DNA of 64,000 nt from the NCBI GenBank assembly GCA_963836455.1, contig CAWIJH010000008.1:1-64000 (forward strand). The letters are read 5' to 3'. The DNA is from Udaeobacter sp963836455 (GTDB lineage Bacteria > Verrucomicrobiota > Verrucomicrobiia > Chthoniobacterales > UBA10450). The position numbers and the translations under genes are program-made. Shown here piece after piece: positions 28,742 through 37,878 of this stretch. Positions within the stretch are counted from its first letter, which is position 1. Each line of letters opens with the position of its first letter. Below the pieces are notes generated by a model, which was given only the letters and a program-made list of their open reading frames with translations, had not been told where the DNA came from and made no database searches.

Positions 28742-30112
28742 ATGCTACGTATCCTGATACTAGCGCGGGACAGCAACCCGGACAAAACTCACGGCCATCT
28801 CATTGGGTATTCGCATGCCGAGGCCCTCGCCCGTCTGCATGCTGTAACGCTGGTGATTCATCGTGACAATGAGAAAGCTGTGCGCGGCGCCCAGGGTCCG
28901 TTCCAGGCGATCGAGGCGGTCAGTCTTCCATGGCTCGATCGTATCCACGCATGGTGTTTTCGTTGGATCTTTAGGAACAACTACTTCAGCCAGGCTTTAA
29001 CGGCGTTTAATTATTTCTTTTATCTCGCCTTTGAGTGGCGCGCATGGCAGCAGACGCGGGCCCGAATCCTGGCTGGCGACTTCGATGTGGTGCTGCGCCT
29101 CTTGCCTGTTTCAGCGGTCTTGCCGAGTCCTTTCGCTTTCTGTCTGCGGCGAGGGCCCATCCCCTTTGTCATCGGACCGATCAATGGTGGTCTGCCATGG
29201 CCGCCAGGTTTCAGCCAGGCCAACAAGCAGAAGGAGTGGATTTCCAGTCTGAGACGGATCTACCGGTTTCTGCCTTTCACCCGATCGACCTATCGTGATG
29301 CGGCGGCTATCATTGCCGGTTCCTCGCAAACCTACACAGAGTTTGCAACATATCGTGAAAAATTGTTCTTTGTCCCCGGGGAGAACGGCATTAACCCTTC
29401 CCTGTATTCAGATGGCTTGCGAGCCGCGAAACGCAACGGCAAGCTCCAGTTGATTTTCGTCGGCGGCCTCTTTCCCGTTAAGGCTGTTGACCTCGCCGTG
29501 CGGGGGGCCGCTTCACTGCTACAAACGGGCGGGGCTAACTTGACTATTGTTGGTGATGGCCCGGAGCGGGCGAACCTTGAGCAGCTCACTAGATCTCTGG
29601 AAATTGAGGAAGTTGTTTCCTTCTGCGGGTGGATAGACCATAGTGAAGTGATACAGCGGCTGGCAGTCGCTGACGTGCTGGTTTTTCCATCAGTTCGCGA
29701 CTTTGGTGGTGGCGTGGTCTTCGAGGCCCTGGCAATGGGCGCCGTCCCGGTAGTCGCAGACTTCGGCGGGCCTGGGGATATTGTTTATGGGGATGTTGGC
29801 TTCAAAGTGTCTCTGACTAACGAAGACGACGTGGTGCTACAGATCGAAAAAGTTCTGGCGGAGCTCGCTCGTGATCCGGGTCTTGTTAACCGGTTAAGGC
29901 AAGAAGGCATGCGATACGCTCGACAACGCCTAAGCTGGGACGGCAAAGCACAGATGGTTAGCGACGTTCTGTGTTGGGTGACAAGACATGGTCCCAAACC
30001 TGATCTCCCTTCCCCAAAACAAGGTGGGACCCCAAAGTTGTCCTTGCAACGTGAAACAGTTTTTGCTATAGCTGCGGCAAGACGCTTGCCGAACTTAATG
30101 CGGGCTGAGTAA
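28742..30112 (+). CDS. Glycosyltransferase family 4
   Basis: GT-B sugar transferase. ATG 28742 gives MLRILILARDSNPDKTHGH; an in-frame start at 28706 adds 12 unlikely residues. Signature features: PFVIGPINGGLPWPPGF, the donor-domain opening KLQLIFVGGLFPVKAVDLAV, GDGPERANLEQL, and VVFEALAMGAVPVVADFGGP with the E-x7-E pattern. The last ~40 residues are a low-similarity tail. The gene is bracketed by two tRNA genes, 126 bp upstream and 13 bp downstream, which is unusual inside a polysaccharide operon. Confidence 0.87.
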   Translation: MLRILILARDSNPDKTHGHLIGYSHAEALARLHAVTLVIHRDNEKAVRGAQGPFQAIEAVSLPWLDRIHAWCFRWIFRNNYFSQALTAFNYFFYLAFEWRAWQQTRARILAGDFDVVLRLLPVSAVLPSPFAFCLRRGPIPFVIGPINGGLPWPPGFSQANKQKEWISSLRRIYRFLPFTRSTYRDAAAIIAGSSQTYTEFATYREKLFFVPGENGINPSLYSDGLRAAKRNGKLQLIFVGGLFPVKAVDLAVRGAASLLQTGGANLTIVGDGPERANLEQLTRSLEIEEVVSFCGWIDHSEVIQRLAVADVLVFPSVRDFGGGVVFEALAMGAVPVVADFGGPGDIVYGDVGFKVSLTNEDDVVLQIEKVLAELARDPGLVNRLRQEGMRYARQRLSWDGKAQMVSDVLCWVTRHGPKPDLPSPKQGGTPKLSLQRETVFAIAAARRLPNLMRAE

Positions 30113-30124
30113 ATAAGAAGCTGA

Positions 30125-30215
30125 GGACAGGTGGCTGAGTGGTTTAAGGCAGCAGCTCGCAAGGGCTGCTATGCGACGCAAGTTGCATCGGAGGTTCGAA
30201 TCCTTCCCCTGTCCG
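30125..30215 (+). tRNA. Class II tRNA, probably tRNA-Ser, irregular anticodon loop
   Basis: Acceptor GGACAGG pairs with CCTGTCC; discriminator G followed by CC. The D arm (TGGCTGAGTGG) and a long variable arm (TGCGACGCAAGTTGCA) are those of tRNA-Ser; the T arm is GGAGG, TTCGAAT, CCTTC. The anticodon stem GCAGC/GCTGC encloses eight bases (TCGCAAGG) instead of seven and lacks a clear U33, so the anticodon cannot be assigned; one extra C also sits between the T and acceptor stems. Either base errors or a pseudo-tRNA. Confidence 0.6.
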
Positions 30216-30271
30216 CCCAATTTCTACTGATTCCTGTTCCCTGTCCTCTAATCTCTGTCTGTAATCAGAAT

Positions 30272-32094
30272 ATGCCTGGCATCGTTGGAATAGTCAGCCA
30301 AAGACCGTCGGAGGATTACGATACTCTCGTGAAATCCATGGCCAAGTGCCTAGTGCATGAACCATTTTACACAGATGGCACATATACTAATAAGGAACTC
30401 GGTCTCTGGAGCGGATGGACCTGCCACCAGGGAGCGTTCGGGGATTGCCTCCCTATCTGGAATGAAAAGAAAGACATCTGCCTTCTCTTTTCGGGCGAGG
30501 ATTTCACCGATCGGGCTGACATCGATGCGCTTAGAATGCGCGGGCATGAGTTTAGCTCAGATGACGCAAGTTATCTGGTCCATCTGTATGAAGAAATGGG
30601 TTCCGGGTTTTTTGAGAAACTCAACGGCTGGTTTAGTGGTGTCTTGCTGGATCTTCGGGAGCAGAAAGTCATTCTGTTTAATGATCGATATGGAATAAAT
30701 CGACTTTACTATCACGAAATGCAGGCGGATTCTATTTTTCCTCTGAAGCGAAGGCCCTTCTTAAAATTCTTCCCGGCACTCGTCAGCTAGATCTACGTAG
30801 TTTGGGCGAGGCTCTCAGTTGCGAGGCGGTTCTGGAAAACAGAAGCCTTTTCTCCGGAATATCGTTACTTCCAGCAGGTTCTTCCTGGGTATTCGCCCGA
30901 GGCAAACCCGTTAAGAAACAGACTTACTTCAAGCGGGAAGCATGGGAAAACCAGCCGGAGTTAAGTGAATCTGACTTTTACGAGAAGCTAAAAGAAACCT
31001 GGGCACGGGTTCTTCCCAGGTATTTTGCTGGGAAACAGTCCATCGGCCTGTCTTTAACCGGTGGGGTAGATAGCCGGATGATCCTGGCTTGGGCGCCAAG
31101 CAGCCCCGGCACACTTCCATGCTATACCTGGGGCGGAAAATATCGTGATTGCGCAGACGTTAAGATTGCTCGGCGGACAGCAAAGCTTTGTCAGCAACCT
31201 CATAACACGATTGCAGTGGACGGTAAATTCGTGTCCGAATTTCCTGTGCTCGCGGAGAGGGCCGTATACATAAGCGATGGCACCATGGACGTAACTGGGT
31301 CGCTGGATCTGTACGTCCAAAGATTGGCCCGGCAGATCGCTCCCGTGCGATTGAGTGGTGTCTGTGGCGGTGAAATCTTACGGCGGCTTGTAATGTTCAA
31401 ACCCGATTCTCCTCAACAAGGTGTTTTCGATCCGGAGCTGGAATGCTCCTTTCGAGACGCCGCCGTGACTTACGCCAGCGAACTTCAAGGCCACAGACTT
31501 TCCTTTAGTGCCTTCAAGCAAGCGCCGTGGTATATGGCGAACAAGTTTACCGTGGAACGGTCGCAAGTCACATATCGAACCCCTTATTTTGATAACGAAT
31601 TGGTTGCGCTCGCCTATCAGACCCCGGCGAACTTACTGAACAATGAGCCGGCGCTTCGGCTCATTGCTGATGGCAATCCACGCTTGGCACGGATTGGGAC
31701 TGATCGTGGTATTGCCTTCCGATCAGTTCCAGGTGTTAGCCAGGCACTCCATCAGTACCAAGAGTTCACCTTTAAGGCGGAATATGCCTACGATTACGGA
31801 ATGCCGCAGTGGATGGCAAGACTCGATCATGTCTTTGCTCCGTTACACCTCGAAAAGCTGTTCCTCGGGAGGCACAAAGTCGCCCACTTTCGTGTTTGGT
31901 ATCGCGATGAACTGTCTTCCTACCTGAAGGAAATGTTGCTTGATCCGGTCACGCTACAGAGGCCGTACCTTCGTGGACACTCTCTGGAAAAGCTGATCGA
32001 AGGACATGTGAATGGCTATCGGAATTATACGAGTGAAATACACAAGATTCTTACGCTGGAGATCATCCAGAGAAAACTGATTGAACTGAATTAG
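30272..32094 (+). CDS. Asparagine synthetase-like protein lacking the glutaminase Cys (frameshift near 30735)
   Basis: Starts MPGIVGIVSQRPSE: the residue after Met, normally the catalytic Cys of the glutaminase domain, is Pro, as in beta-lactam-synthetase-like members that have lost glutamine hydrolysis. The N-domain frame stops at 30790; one base over, SSEAKALLKILPGTR style sequence continues into the ORF from 30802, with a break in the T run near 30733. The C-domain has the ATP pyrophosphatase motif SLTGGVDSRM and RLSGVCGGEILRR. About 607 aa. Related proteins are common in exopolysaccharide loci with no proven role; adenylation of a uronate or peptide-like carboxylate is possible. An upstream in-frame extension crosses the tRNA and is rejected. 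Confidence 0.78.
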
Positions 32095-32144
32095 CATACG
32101 CCGCTTGGTGTGCTTCATGACCATAAAAGATGCTTTGAACTAGT

Positions 32145-33056
32145 ATGAACGTCTTGATCATCAAACTTGGTGCTACTGGAGATGTTGTCCGCACCACACC
32201 GTTATTGCACCGACTAAAAGGTTCGCTGACATGGATTACGGCAACAAAGAACGCTGTGTTCCTGGACGGGTTGTCAGATAATCTGCGCCATTTTCCATGG
32301 GAGGCGCGTGGGAGAGCCCTGGATAGTTCATACGACCTCGCTATAAATCTGGAAGACACCTTGGAGGTTGCCCAGTTTTTAGAAAGTGCCAGGCCGACAG
32401 AGATCTTCGGCGCGTACGCCGATTCAGCCGGGAACTTGTGTTACACTGACAACTCGAAGTGCTGGTTTGACCTCAGCCTGATCAGTTCCTATGGCCGGCA
32501 GCAAGCTGATCGCCTCAAACTGCTTAACCGACAGAGCTATCAGGAGCTGATCTTCGCCGGTCTTGGGTTGCATTTTGCTGGTGAACCTTATCTGTTGCCG
32601 GAACCGATCAAGACAGGGCTATCAGGAGATGTTGCCATAGCAGCCGAAGCCGGACCTATCTGGCCAATGAAGAGATGGGCCTACTACACTGAGCTGCAAC
32701 AACGGCTCGAGAATAAAGGCTTGATCGTCAATGTGCTGCCCAAAAGAACATCGCTGCTCGAGCATCTGTCCGATGTCCGAAACCACTGCTGCCTCGTTGG
32801 CGGTGATAGTCTGCCCATGCATCTGGCGTTGGGGACGCGTACGCGATGCGTGACTCTCTTTACCTGCACGAGCCCGTGGGAAATTTATGATTACGGGATC
32901 CAGACAAAAATAGTATCGCCCCTGTTGGAAGAATTCTTCTACAAGCGGGGACAGGATCGCCGTGCGACGACCGCAATAAGTGTGGAGGAAGTCGAAGCAG
33001 CTGTACTAACGCAATTGGAACTGGCCAGGCCGGCAACGCTTGACACCGCAACATGA
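32145..33056 (+). CDS. Glycosyltransferase family 9 (heptosyltransferase-like)
   Basis: GT-B transferase related to ADP-heptose:LPS heptosyltransferases. The opening MNVLIIKLGATGDVVRTTPLL is the family hallmark; the C-terminal half has IAAEAGPIWPMKRWAYYTEL and LVGGDSLPMHLALGTRTRCV (the conserved D-S/T-x-x-x-H region). 303 aa, ATG 32145. Its stop overlaps the next ATG (ATGA at 33053-33056), so translation is probably coupled. Whether heptose or another sugar is moved is unknown. Confidence 0.82.
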   Translation: MNVLIIKLGATGDVVRTTPLLHRLKGSLTWITATKNAVFLDGLSDNLRHFPWEARGRALDSSYDLAINLEDTLEVAQFLESARPTEIFGAYADSAGNLCYTDNSKCWFDLSLISSYGRQQADRLKLLNRQSYQELIFAGLGLHFAGEPYLLPEPIKTGLSGDVAIAAEAGPIWPMKRWAYYTELQQRLENKGLIVNVLPKRTSLLEHLSDVRNHCCLVGGDSLPMHLALGTRTRCVTLFTCTSPWEIYDYGIQTKIVSPLLEEFFYKRGQDRRATTAISVEEVEAAVLTQLELARPATLDTAT

Positions 33057-34444
33057 GAGCGATGTTAAAGATCAGCGGCCAGCGCCAACCAGCCTTTGCC
33101 CAAAGCGACGGTGAGTCAAGAGGCTACATCGAGCAAAGCGGGTCGAAAAACGAAAGCCAGACTCCGGTCCGTAGGACTTATCGCTCGGTGGGAGAACAGA
33201 TGTCAGGAATCAGAGGTCAGAGAACGGCAGACAAACAGTCAACTCTGAACACTCAACCCCCAAACCTGCGAGTCGCCTTACTTACCGGCGGCGGAGACAA
33301 GCCCTATGCCCTCGGCGTCGCGGCCGCACTCACATCACAAGGAATATTGGTTGATTTCATTGGCAGCGATGAGTTGAGCGTGCCGGCCGTCCTCAACAAT
33401 TCTCGTGTGACCTTTCTTAATTTGCGAGGGAACCAACGGACTGATGCGAGCCCTTTTTCCGAAAGCGTGGCGAGTATTAAAGTATTATATACACCTCATT
33501 AGTTATGCGGCAACGGCGCAGCCAAAGCTGTTTCACTTACTGTGGAACAATAAGTTCGAGCTCTTCGACCGCACACTGTTAATGCTGTACTACAGGCTGC
33601 TCGGAAAGAAAATCACATTGACCGTCCATAATGTGAATGCTCGCAAACGTGATTCAAACGATTCATTTTTAAACCGACTTTCGCTTAGACTTCAGTACAA
33701 TTTCTGCGATCACATTTTCGTTCATACCGAAAGGATGAGAAGTGAACTTGTATCCGACTTTCGCATTCCAATGAAGTAAAGTCAGCGTTATTCCATTTGG
33801 AATTAATAATACCGTCCCTAACACTGCGCTCTCGACCAGGGAGGCGAAACGACAGACGGGTGTAAATAGCAGCGATAAGGCCCTGCTCTTTTTTGGAAAC
33901 ATCACCCCTTACAAAGGACTGGAATGCTTAATCTCTGCTTTTGGCGTTCTTCTGACGAAAGACCGAAGTTACCGACTGATTATCGCTGGCAGACCCAAAG
34001 GATCCGAGACGTACTGGAAGGAGGTCCAGCAGGCGATTGCGAGTGGCGGCATCAGTGATCGAATCATTCACAAGGATCGAGTATATTCCGGACGAGCTGA
34101 CGGAATTATATTTCAAAGCCGCCGACGTATTGATCTTGCCGTACACGCATATCTTTCAGAGCGGAGTGCTGTTTTTAGGCTATAGCTTTGGATTACCTGC
34201 CATCGCCGCCGATGTGGGAGCCTTGAAGGAAGAAATCATCGAAGGCGAGACCGGCTTTATCTTCAAACCACGCGATTCAGTCGATCTGGCCCGTAAGATT
34301 GAGAATTACTTCAATAGCGAATTGTTTGGTGACATCGAAAACCGGCGGAAGCAAATCAGGGAGCATGCCAATGAGCGATATTCCTGGGATAAAGTGGCCG
34401 CGATAACCATGGCTGTTTATTCGAATCTCTTATCTTCCACCTGA
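33053..34444 (+). CDS. Glycosyltransferase family 4 (three frameshifts)
   Basis: One GT4 split over frames. The 5' part (33053-33502) carries LRVALLTGGGDKPYALGVA; the next frame (to 33779) KYYIHLISYAATAQPKLF and KITLTVHNVNARKRDSND; the third, from about 33788, VSVIPFGINNTVPN, KALLFFGNITPYKGLECLI and LIIAGRPKGSETYW; and the last (to 34444) EYIPDELTELYFKAADVLI, PYTHIFQSGVLFLGYSFGLP and GETGFIFKPRDS. Breaks lie near 33475, 33780 and 34079. The first ~50 residues are low complexity; ATG at 33203 may be the true start rather than the overlapping 33053. Order and spacing of motifs are normal, so the gene looks functional apart from the indels. Confidence 0.78.
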
Positions 34445-34531
34445 TTTCTGAAAGTTAACCGCCGAAAACGCCCAATTCGGGTTAGCCGTCCGATTCAATT
34501 CAGCGGTTTGACGACTTAACACTTCGACACG

Positions 34532-35549
34532 ATGGCGCCTCTAGTTTCGATTTTAATACCTGCTTATAATTCCGAGCGCTGGATCGCTGAGACGATCAAG
34601 TCCGCGCTCAATCAGACGTGGCCGAATAAGGAGATCATCATTGTTGATGATGGATCTCGCGATCAAACTCTCGCAAGCGCGCGGCGATTCGCATCAAAGA
34701 CTGTAGCTGTCATTTCGCAGGAAAATCAGGGGGCATCGGCAGCGAGAAACAAAGCACTCCAGCTTTGCCAGGGAGATTACATCCAATGGCTGGACGCCGA
34801 CGACCTCCTCTCGCCAGATAAAATCCAAACGCAGATGGAGGCTGCGGAGAAGTGCGAAAGTAAACTGAAGCTCATCTCTTGCGGATGGGGAGATTTCCTG
34901 TATCGGCCAATGAAGGCGAGATTTGTTCCGACTGCTCTATGGTGTGATCTCGACCCTCTGGAATGGCTGTTAAGAAAATGGGAAGGCAACCTCCATATGC
35001 AGACGGCGACGTGGCTGGTCAGTCGGGAATTGACCAGCGCCGCTGGTCCCTGGGACACACGGCTACTGGTAGACAATGATGGAGAGTACTTCTTTCGTGT
35101 CATCCGGTCGGGTGACGGCGTGAAATTCGTGCCGGGTGTCAGAGTCTTTTATCGTGCTTCAGGCTTTGGCTCTGTGAGCAGCAATCGGGCTGTCTGACAA
35201 GAAAATAGAAGCGAAGCTCCTGGGAATGAAGTTGCAGATTGGATATCTGCTTGCCTTAGAAGACAACGACCGCGTTCGTGCGGCTTGCGTGACCTATTTG
35301 CAGACGTGGTTGCGCAATTTCTATCCAAATCGCCCCGACCTGATGCAGGAAGCGCAACAACTTGCGGAGAGCCTGGGCGGCCAGTTGTCCCTCCCCAAGG
35401 CATCGTGGAAATATGCTTGGATTGAAAAGCTATTTGGTTTTGGGGCTGCAAAGCACACGCAATTCTACTACAATTGCGTCAGGTCTTCCGCTCTAAGAGC
35501 GTGGGACAAGATGATGTATTCATTCGGTGGTGATGGGTTACCCGGCTAA
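34532..35549 (+). CDS. Glycosyltransferase family 2 (frameshift near 35190)
   Basis: GT-A sugar transferase. ATG 34532 gives LVSILIPAYNSERWIAETI, then EIIIVDDGSRDQTLA and the metal-binding WLDADDLLSP; the acceptor side has LVDNDGEYFFRVIRSG. The first frame stops at 35197 right after SVSSNRA; one base over, SDKKIEAKLLGMKLQIGYLL continues to 35549. The C-terminal part is a helical tail of the kind found in GT2 proteins of this size (about 338 aa in total). Next to two further GT2 genes. Confidence 0.82.
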
Positions 35550-35613
35550 GAAAATGGTGAAATACTAAGGACCTTTTCTTTGGATATTCTCACACTTAAC
35601 TCAAAACGGAATC

Positions 35614-36621
35614 ATGGCAGAGAACACACTCGGTATAACGGTTCTGATTCCTACCTACAATAGGGCAAAGGTGTTAGGTGAGACATTAGAGGCGCTTACT
35701 CGCGTCGACCGAGATGGAATCGACTGCAATATCGTGGTCATTGATAACAATTCGACCGATAACACGCATGAAATTGCCAATGAATACGCTGCGAAATTAC
35801 CTCTTTCGTATTTGAAGGAGCCGCGTCCTGGAAAGAATTGCGCGCTGAATAAGGCCTTAAGAGAATGTGAACTCAAAGACATCGTGGTCTTTACAGACGA
35901 TGATGTGACCCCAACTAAACATTGGCTGCAAGAGATCGCCTCCTCTGCAAAGAAAAGGCCCGAAGTTGCGGTCTTCGGTGGCAAAGTAGAAGTAGTATGG
36001 CCAGATAACAAACAGCCGGAATGGGCGAAGCCGGAATGGATTATGGCCTTCGGGTTCCCGCGTCATCATTATGCTGAAGGAGAAGCTTTCTACAAATCCC
36101 CGGATTGCCCGTTCGGGCCGAACTACTGGGTCCGCAAAACTGTCTTTGAGAAAGTGCCGTTTTTCGACGAAACACTTGGTCCAAAGCCTAAAAATCGCAT
36201 CCAAGGAGACGAAACAGCTTTTGTAATGAATCTCCGAGAGCATGGTTTCGAGATACTTTATTATCCTGGCGCAGAGGTATACCACAGGATTCTCCGCGAA
36301 GGATGCACGATACCATGGCTGAGACGTCGCGCTTACACACACGGGCGGGGACAGGTAAGGTTACATGGATTGCATCGGCGCAATATTTATCGCAAGAACA
36401 AGGTTTTATGGGCCATGGTACTGGCAGTGGACGAGGTCTATACGACGCTGCGTTTCTTGGTTGGCTTTGCCATTATAGACACAAATCGGAATTGCGAGAC
36501 TACGGTTTCCGCCATGATGAGATTTGGCGAAATTCACGAGACCGCAAACCAGGTTTTTAAACGCGTTCTGGCTAAGAAAACTTCACCTGAAGCATCGAGC
36601 AATATTAGGGCGTTTTGGTGA
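35614..36621 (+). CDS. Glycosyltransferase family 2, tandem paralogue 1
   Basis: GT-A transferase of 335 aa. GITVLIPTYNRAKVLGETL opens the nucleotide-binding domain, VVIDNNSTDNT follows, and VVFTDDDVTPTKHWLQE is the metal-binding motif; FGGKVEVVWPDN and YWVRKTVFEKVPFFDETLG belong to the acceptor region. The C-terminus is partly hydrophobic (VLWAMVLAVDEVYTTLRFLVG), suggesting membrane association. By eye about two thirds of residues match the next gene, 88 bp downstream, so the pair arose by tandem duplication and probably adds the same or similar sugars. Confidence 0.88.
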   Translation: MAENTLGITVLIPTYNRAKVLGETLEALTRVDRDGIDCNIVVIDNNSTDNTHEIANEYAAKLPLSYLKEPRPGKNCALNKALRECELKDIVVFTDDDVTPTKHWLQEIASSAKKRPEVAVFGGKVEVVWPDNKQPEWAKPEWIMAFGFPRHHYAEGEAFYKSPDCPFGPNYWVRKTVFEKVPFFDETLGPKPKNRIQGDETAFVMNLREHGFEILYYPGAEVYHRILREGCTIPWLRRRAYTHGRGQVRLHGLHRRNIYRKNKVLWAMVLAVDEVYTTLRFLVGFAIIDTNRNCETTVSAMMRFGEIHETANQVFKRVLAKKTSPEASSNIRAFW

Positions 36622-36709
36622 GCAGTGCGAGTCCAGTTAGAATGGAGATCTTGAAGACTGACCGCCAGCTAAATAGCGTCTCTAATTTAGCACGCGTCCG
36701 TTTGTGATC

Positions 36710-37729
36710 ATGGCAGACAACACACCGGGTATAACGGTTCTGATCCCTACCTTCAACAGGGCAGCAGTATTGGCTGAAACGTTGCAGGCTCTCACCCGTG
36801 TCGACCGGACTGGAATTGATTGTAGCATCGTGATCATTGACAACAATTCCAGCGACAACACTGCTGAAGTAGTCAAAGAATATCAGACGCGACTCCCGCT
36901 ATCGTATTTGAGAGAGCAGCGCCCGGGAAAGAGCTGCGCGCTTAACAGCGCTTTACGAGAATGCGCGCTGAAAGAGATTGTTGTCTTTACAGATGACGAT
37001 GTGACGCCGGCTCGGAATTGGCTCCAGGAAATTGCTTCGTCGGTGAAGAAGTGGCCGGGCGTTGGTGCTTTTGGCGGCAAGGTAGAAGTGGCGTGGCCAG
37101 ACAACAAACGGCCGGAATGGGCAATGCGAGATTGGATGATGGGTTTTGGCTTCAGTCGTCATAATTATGCTGACGGCGAAGCCCTTTACGCGCCGCCAGA
37201 TTACCCGGTCGGCCCAAATTTTTGGGTTCGAAAACATGTCTTTCAAAACGTGCCATCTTTCGACGAGACGCTTGGGCCAAAACCGAAACGTATCATGGGA
37301 GAAGAAACATCTTTTCTGGCAAATCTCCAAAGCCATGGCTTTCAGATACTTTATTATCCCGCCGCCGAGATCTGCCACCGGATTCTCCACGAAACCTGCA
37401 CAGTACCATGGCTAAGAAGTCGCGCTTACACGTATGGCCGGGGAAGAATAAGGGCGTATGGCTGGCATCGGCGCAACACTTACTCTAGGAACAGGATTTT
37501 GTGGTGCACGCTTCTTGCTGTCGATGAAATTTCTGCCGTGCTGCGATTCTTAGCTGGCTTTTTTCTTAGGGACTCCACGCGAAATTGCGATCGTACGGTT
37601 AGCGCCATGATCATGTTTGGCCAGATTCATGAGACAGTAAACCAGGTTTTCAAAGGCTCTAACTTGAACCAGCGAAACCTAGTGGCCGGGCATTCTAGGC
37701 CGACGCGGAATCCTGCCAGAATCGTATAA
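36710..37729 (+). CDS. Glycosyltransferase family 2, tandem paralogue 2
   Basis: Duplicate of the gene upstream with the same architecture: GITVLIPTFNRAAVLAETL, IIDNNSSDNT, VVFTDDDVTPARNWLQE, FGGKVEVAWPDNKRPEW and FWVRKHVFQNVPSFDETLG. ATG 36710 aligns with the paralogue's start; a GTG two codons earlier is less likely. The C-terminal hydrophobic stretch (AVLRFLAGFFLRD) is kept. Differences lie mainly in the acceptor region and the last 30 residues, which would allow a change of acceptor. Confidence 0.88.
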   Translation: MADNTPGITVLIPTFNRAAVLAETLQALTRVDRTGIDCSIVIIDNNSSDNTAEVVKEYQTRLPLSYLREQRPGKSCALNSALRECALKEIVVFTDDDVTPARNWLQEIASSVKKWPGVGAFGGKVEVAWPDNKRPEWAMRDWMMGFGFSRHNYADGEALYAPPDYPVGPNFWVRKHVFQNVPSFDETLGPKPKRIMGEETSFLANLQSHGFQILYYPAAEICHRILHETCTVPWLRSRAYTYGRGRIRAYGWHRRNTYSRNRILWCTLLAVDEISAVLRFLAGFFLRDSTRNCDRTVSAMIMFGQIHETVNQVFKGSNLNQRNLVAGHSRPTRNPARIV

Positions 37730-37878
37730 TAAAAGGCTTGATTAAATCCCTAATTCCAACGCAGCATTGGTTCGCAGTCGAAAACGACTATCACCAGATA
37801 TCATACCCTCCGGAGGGCGAAAACTGATTCTAACTGCACTCCTCGACCTGAAGCCCCGGGCAGCCTTCGCGAAATCAA

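Noticed and set aside
30131..30271. Upstream extension of the asparagine-synthetase-like frame
   Set aside because: It reads through the tRNA-Ser-like gene; the family start is MPGIVG at 30272.
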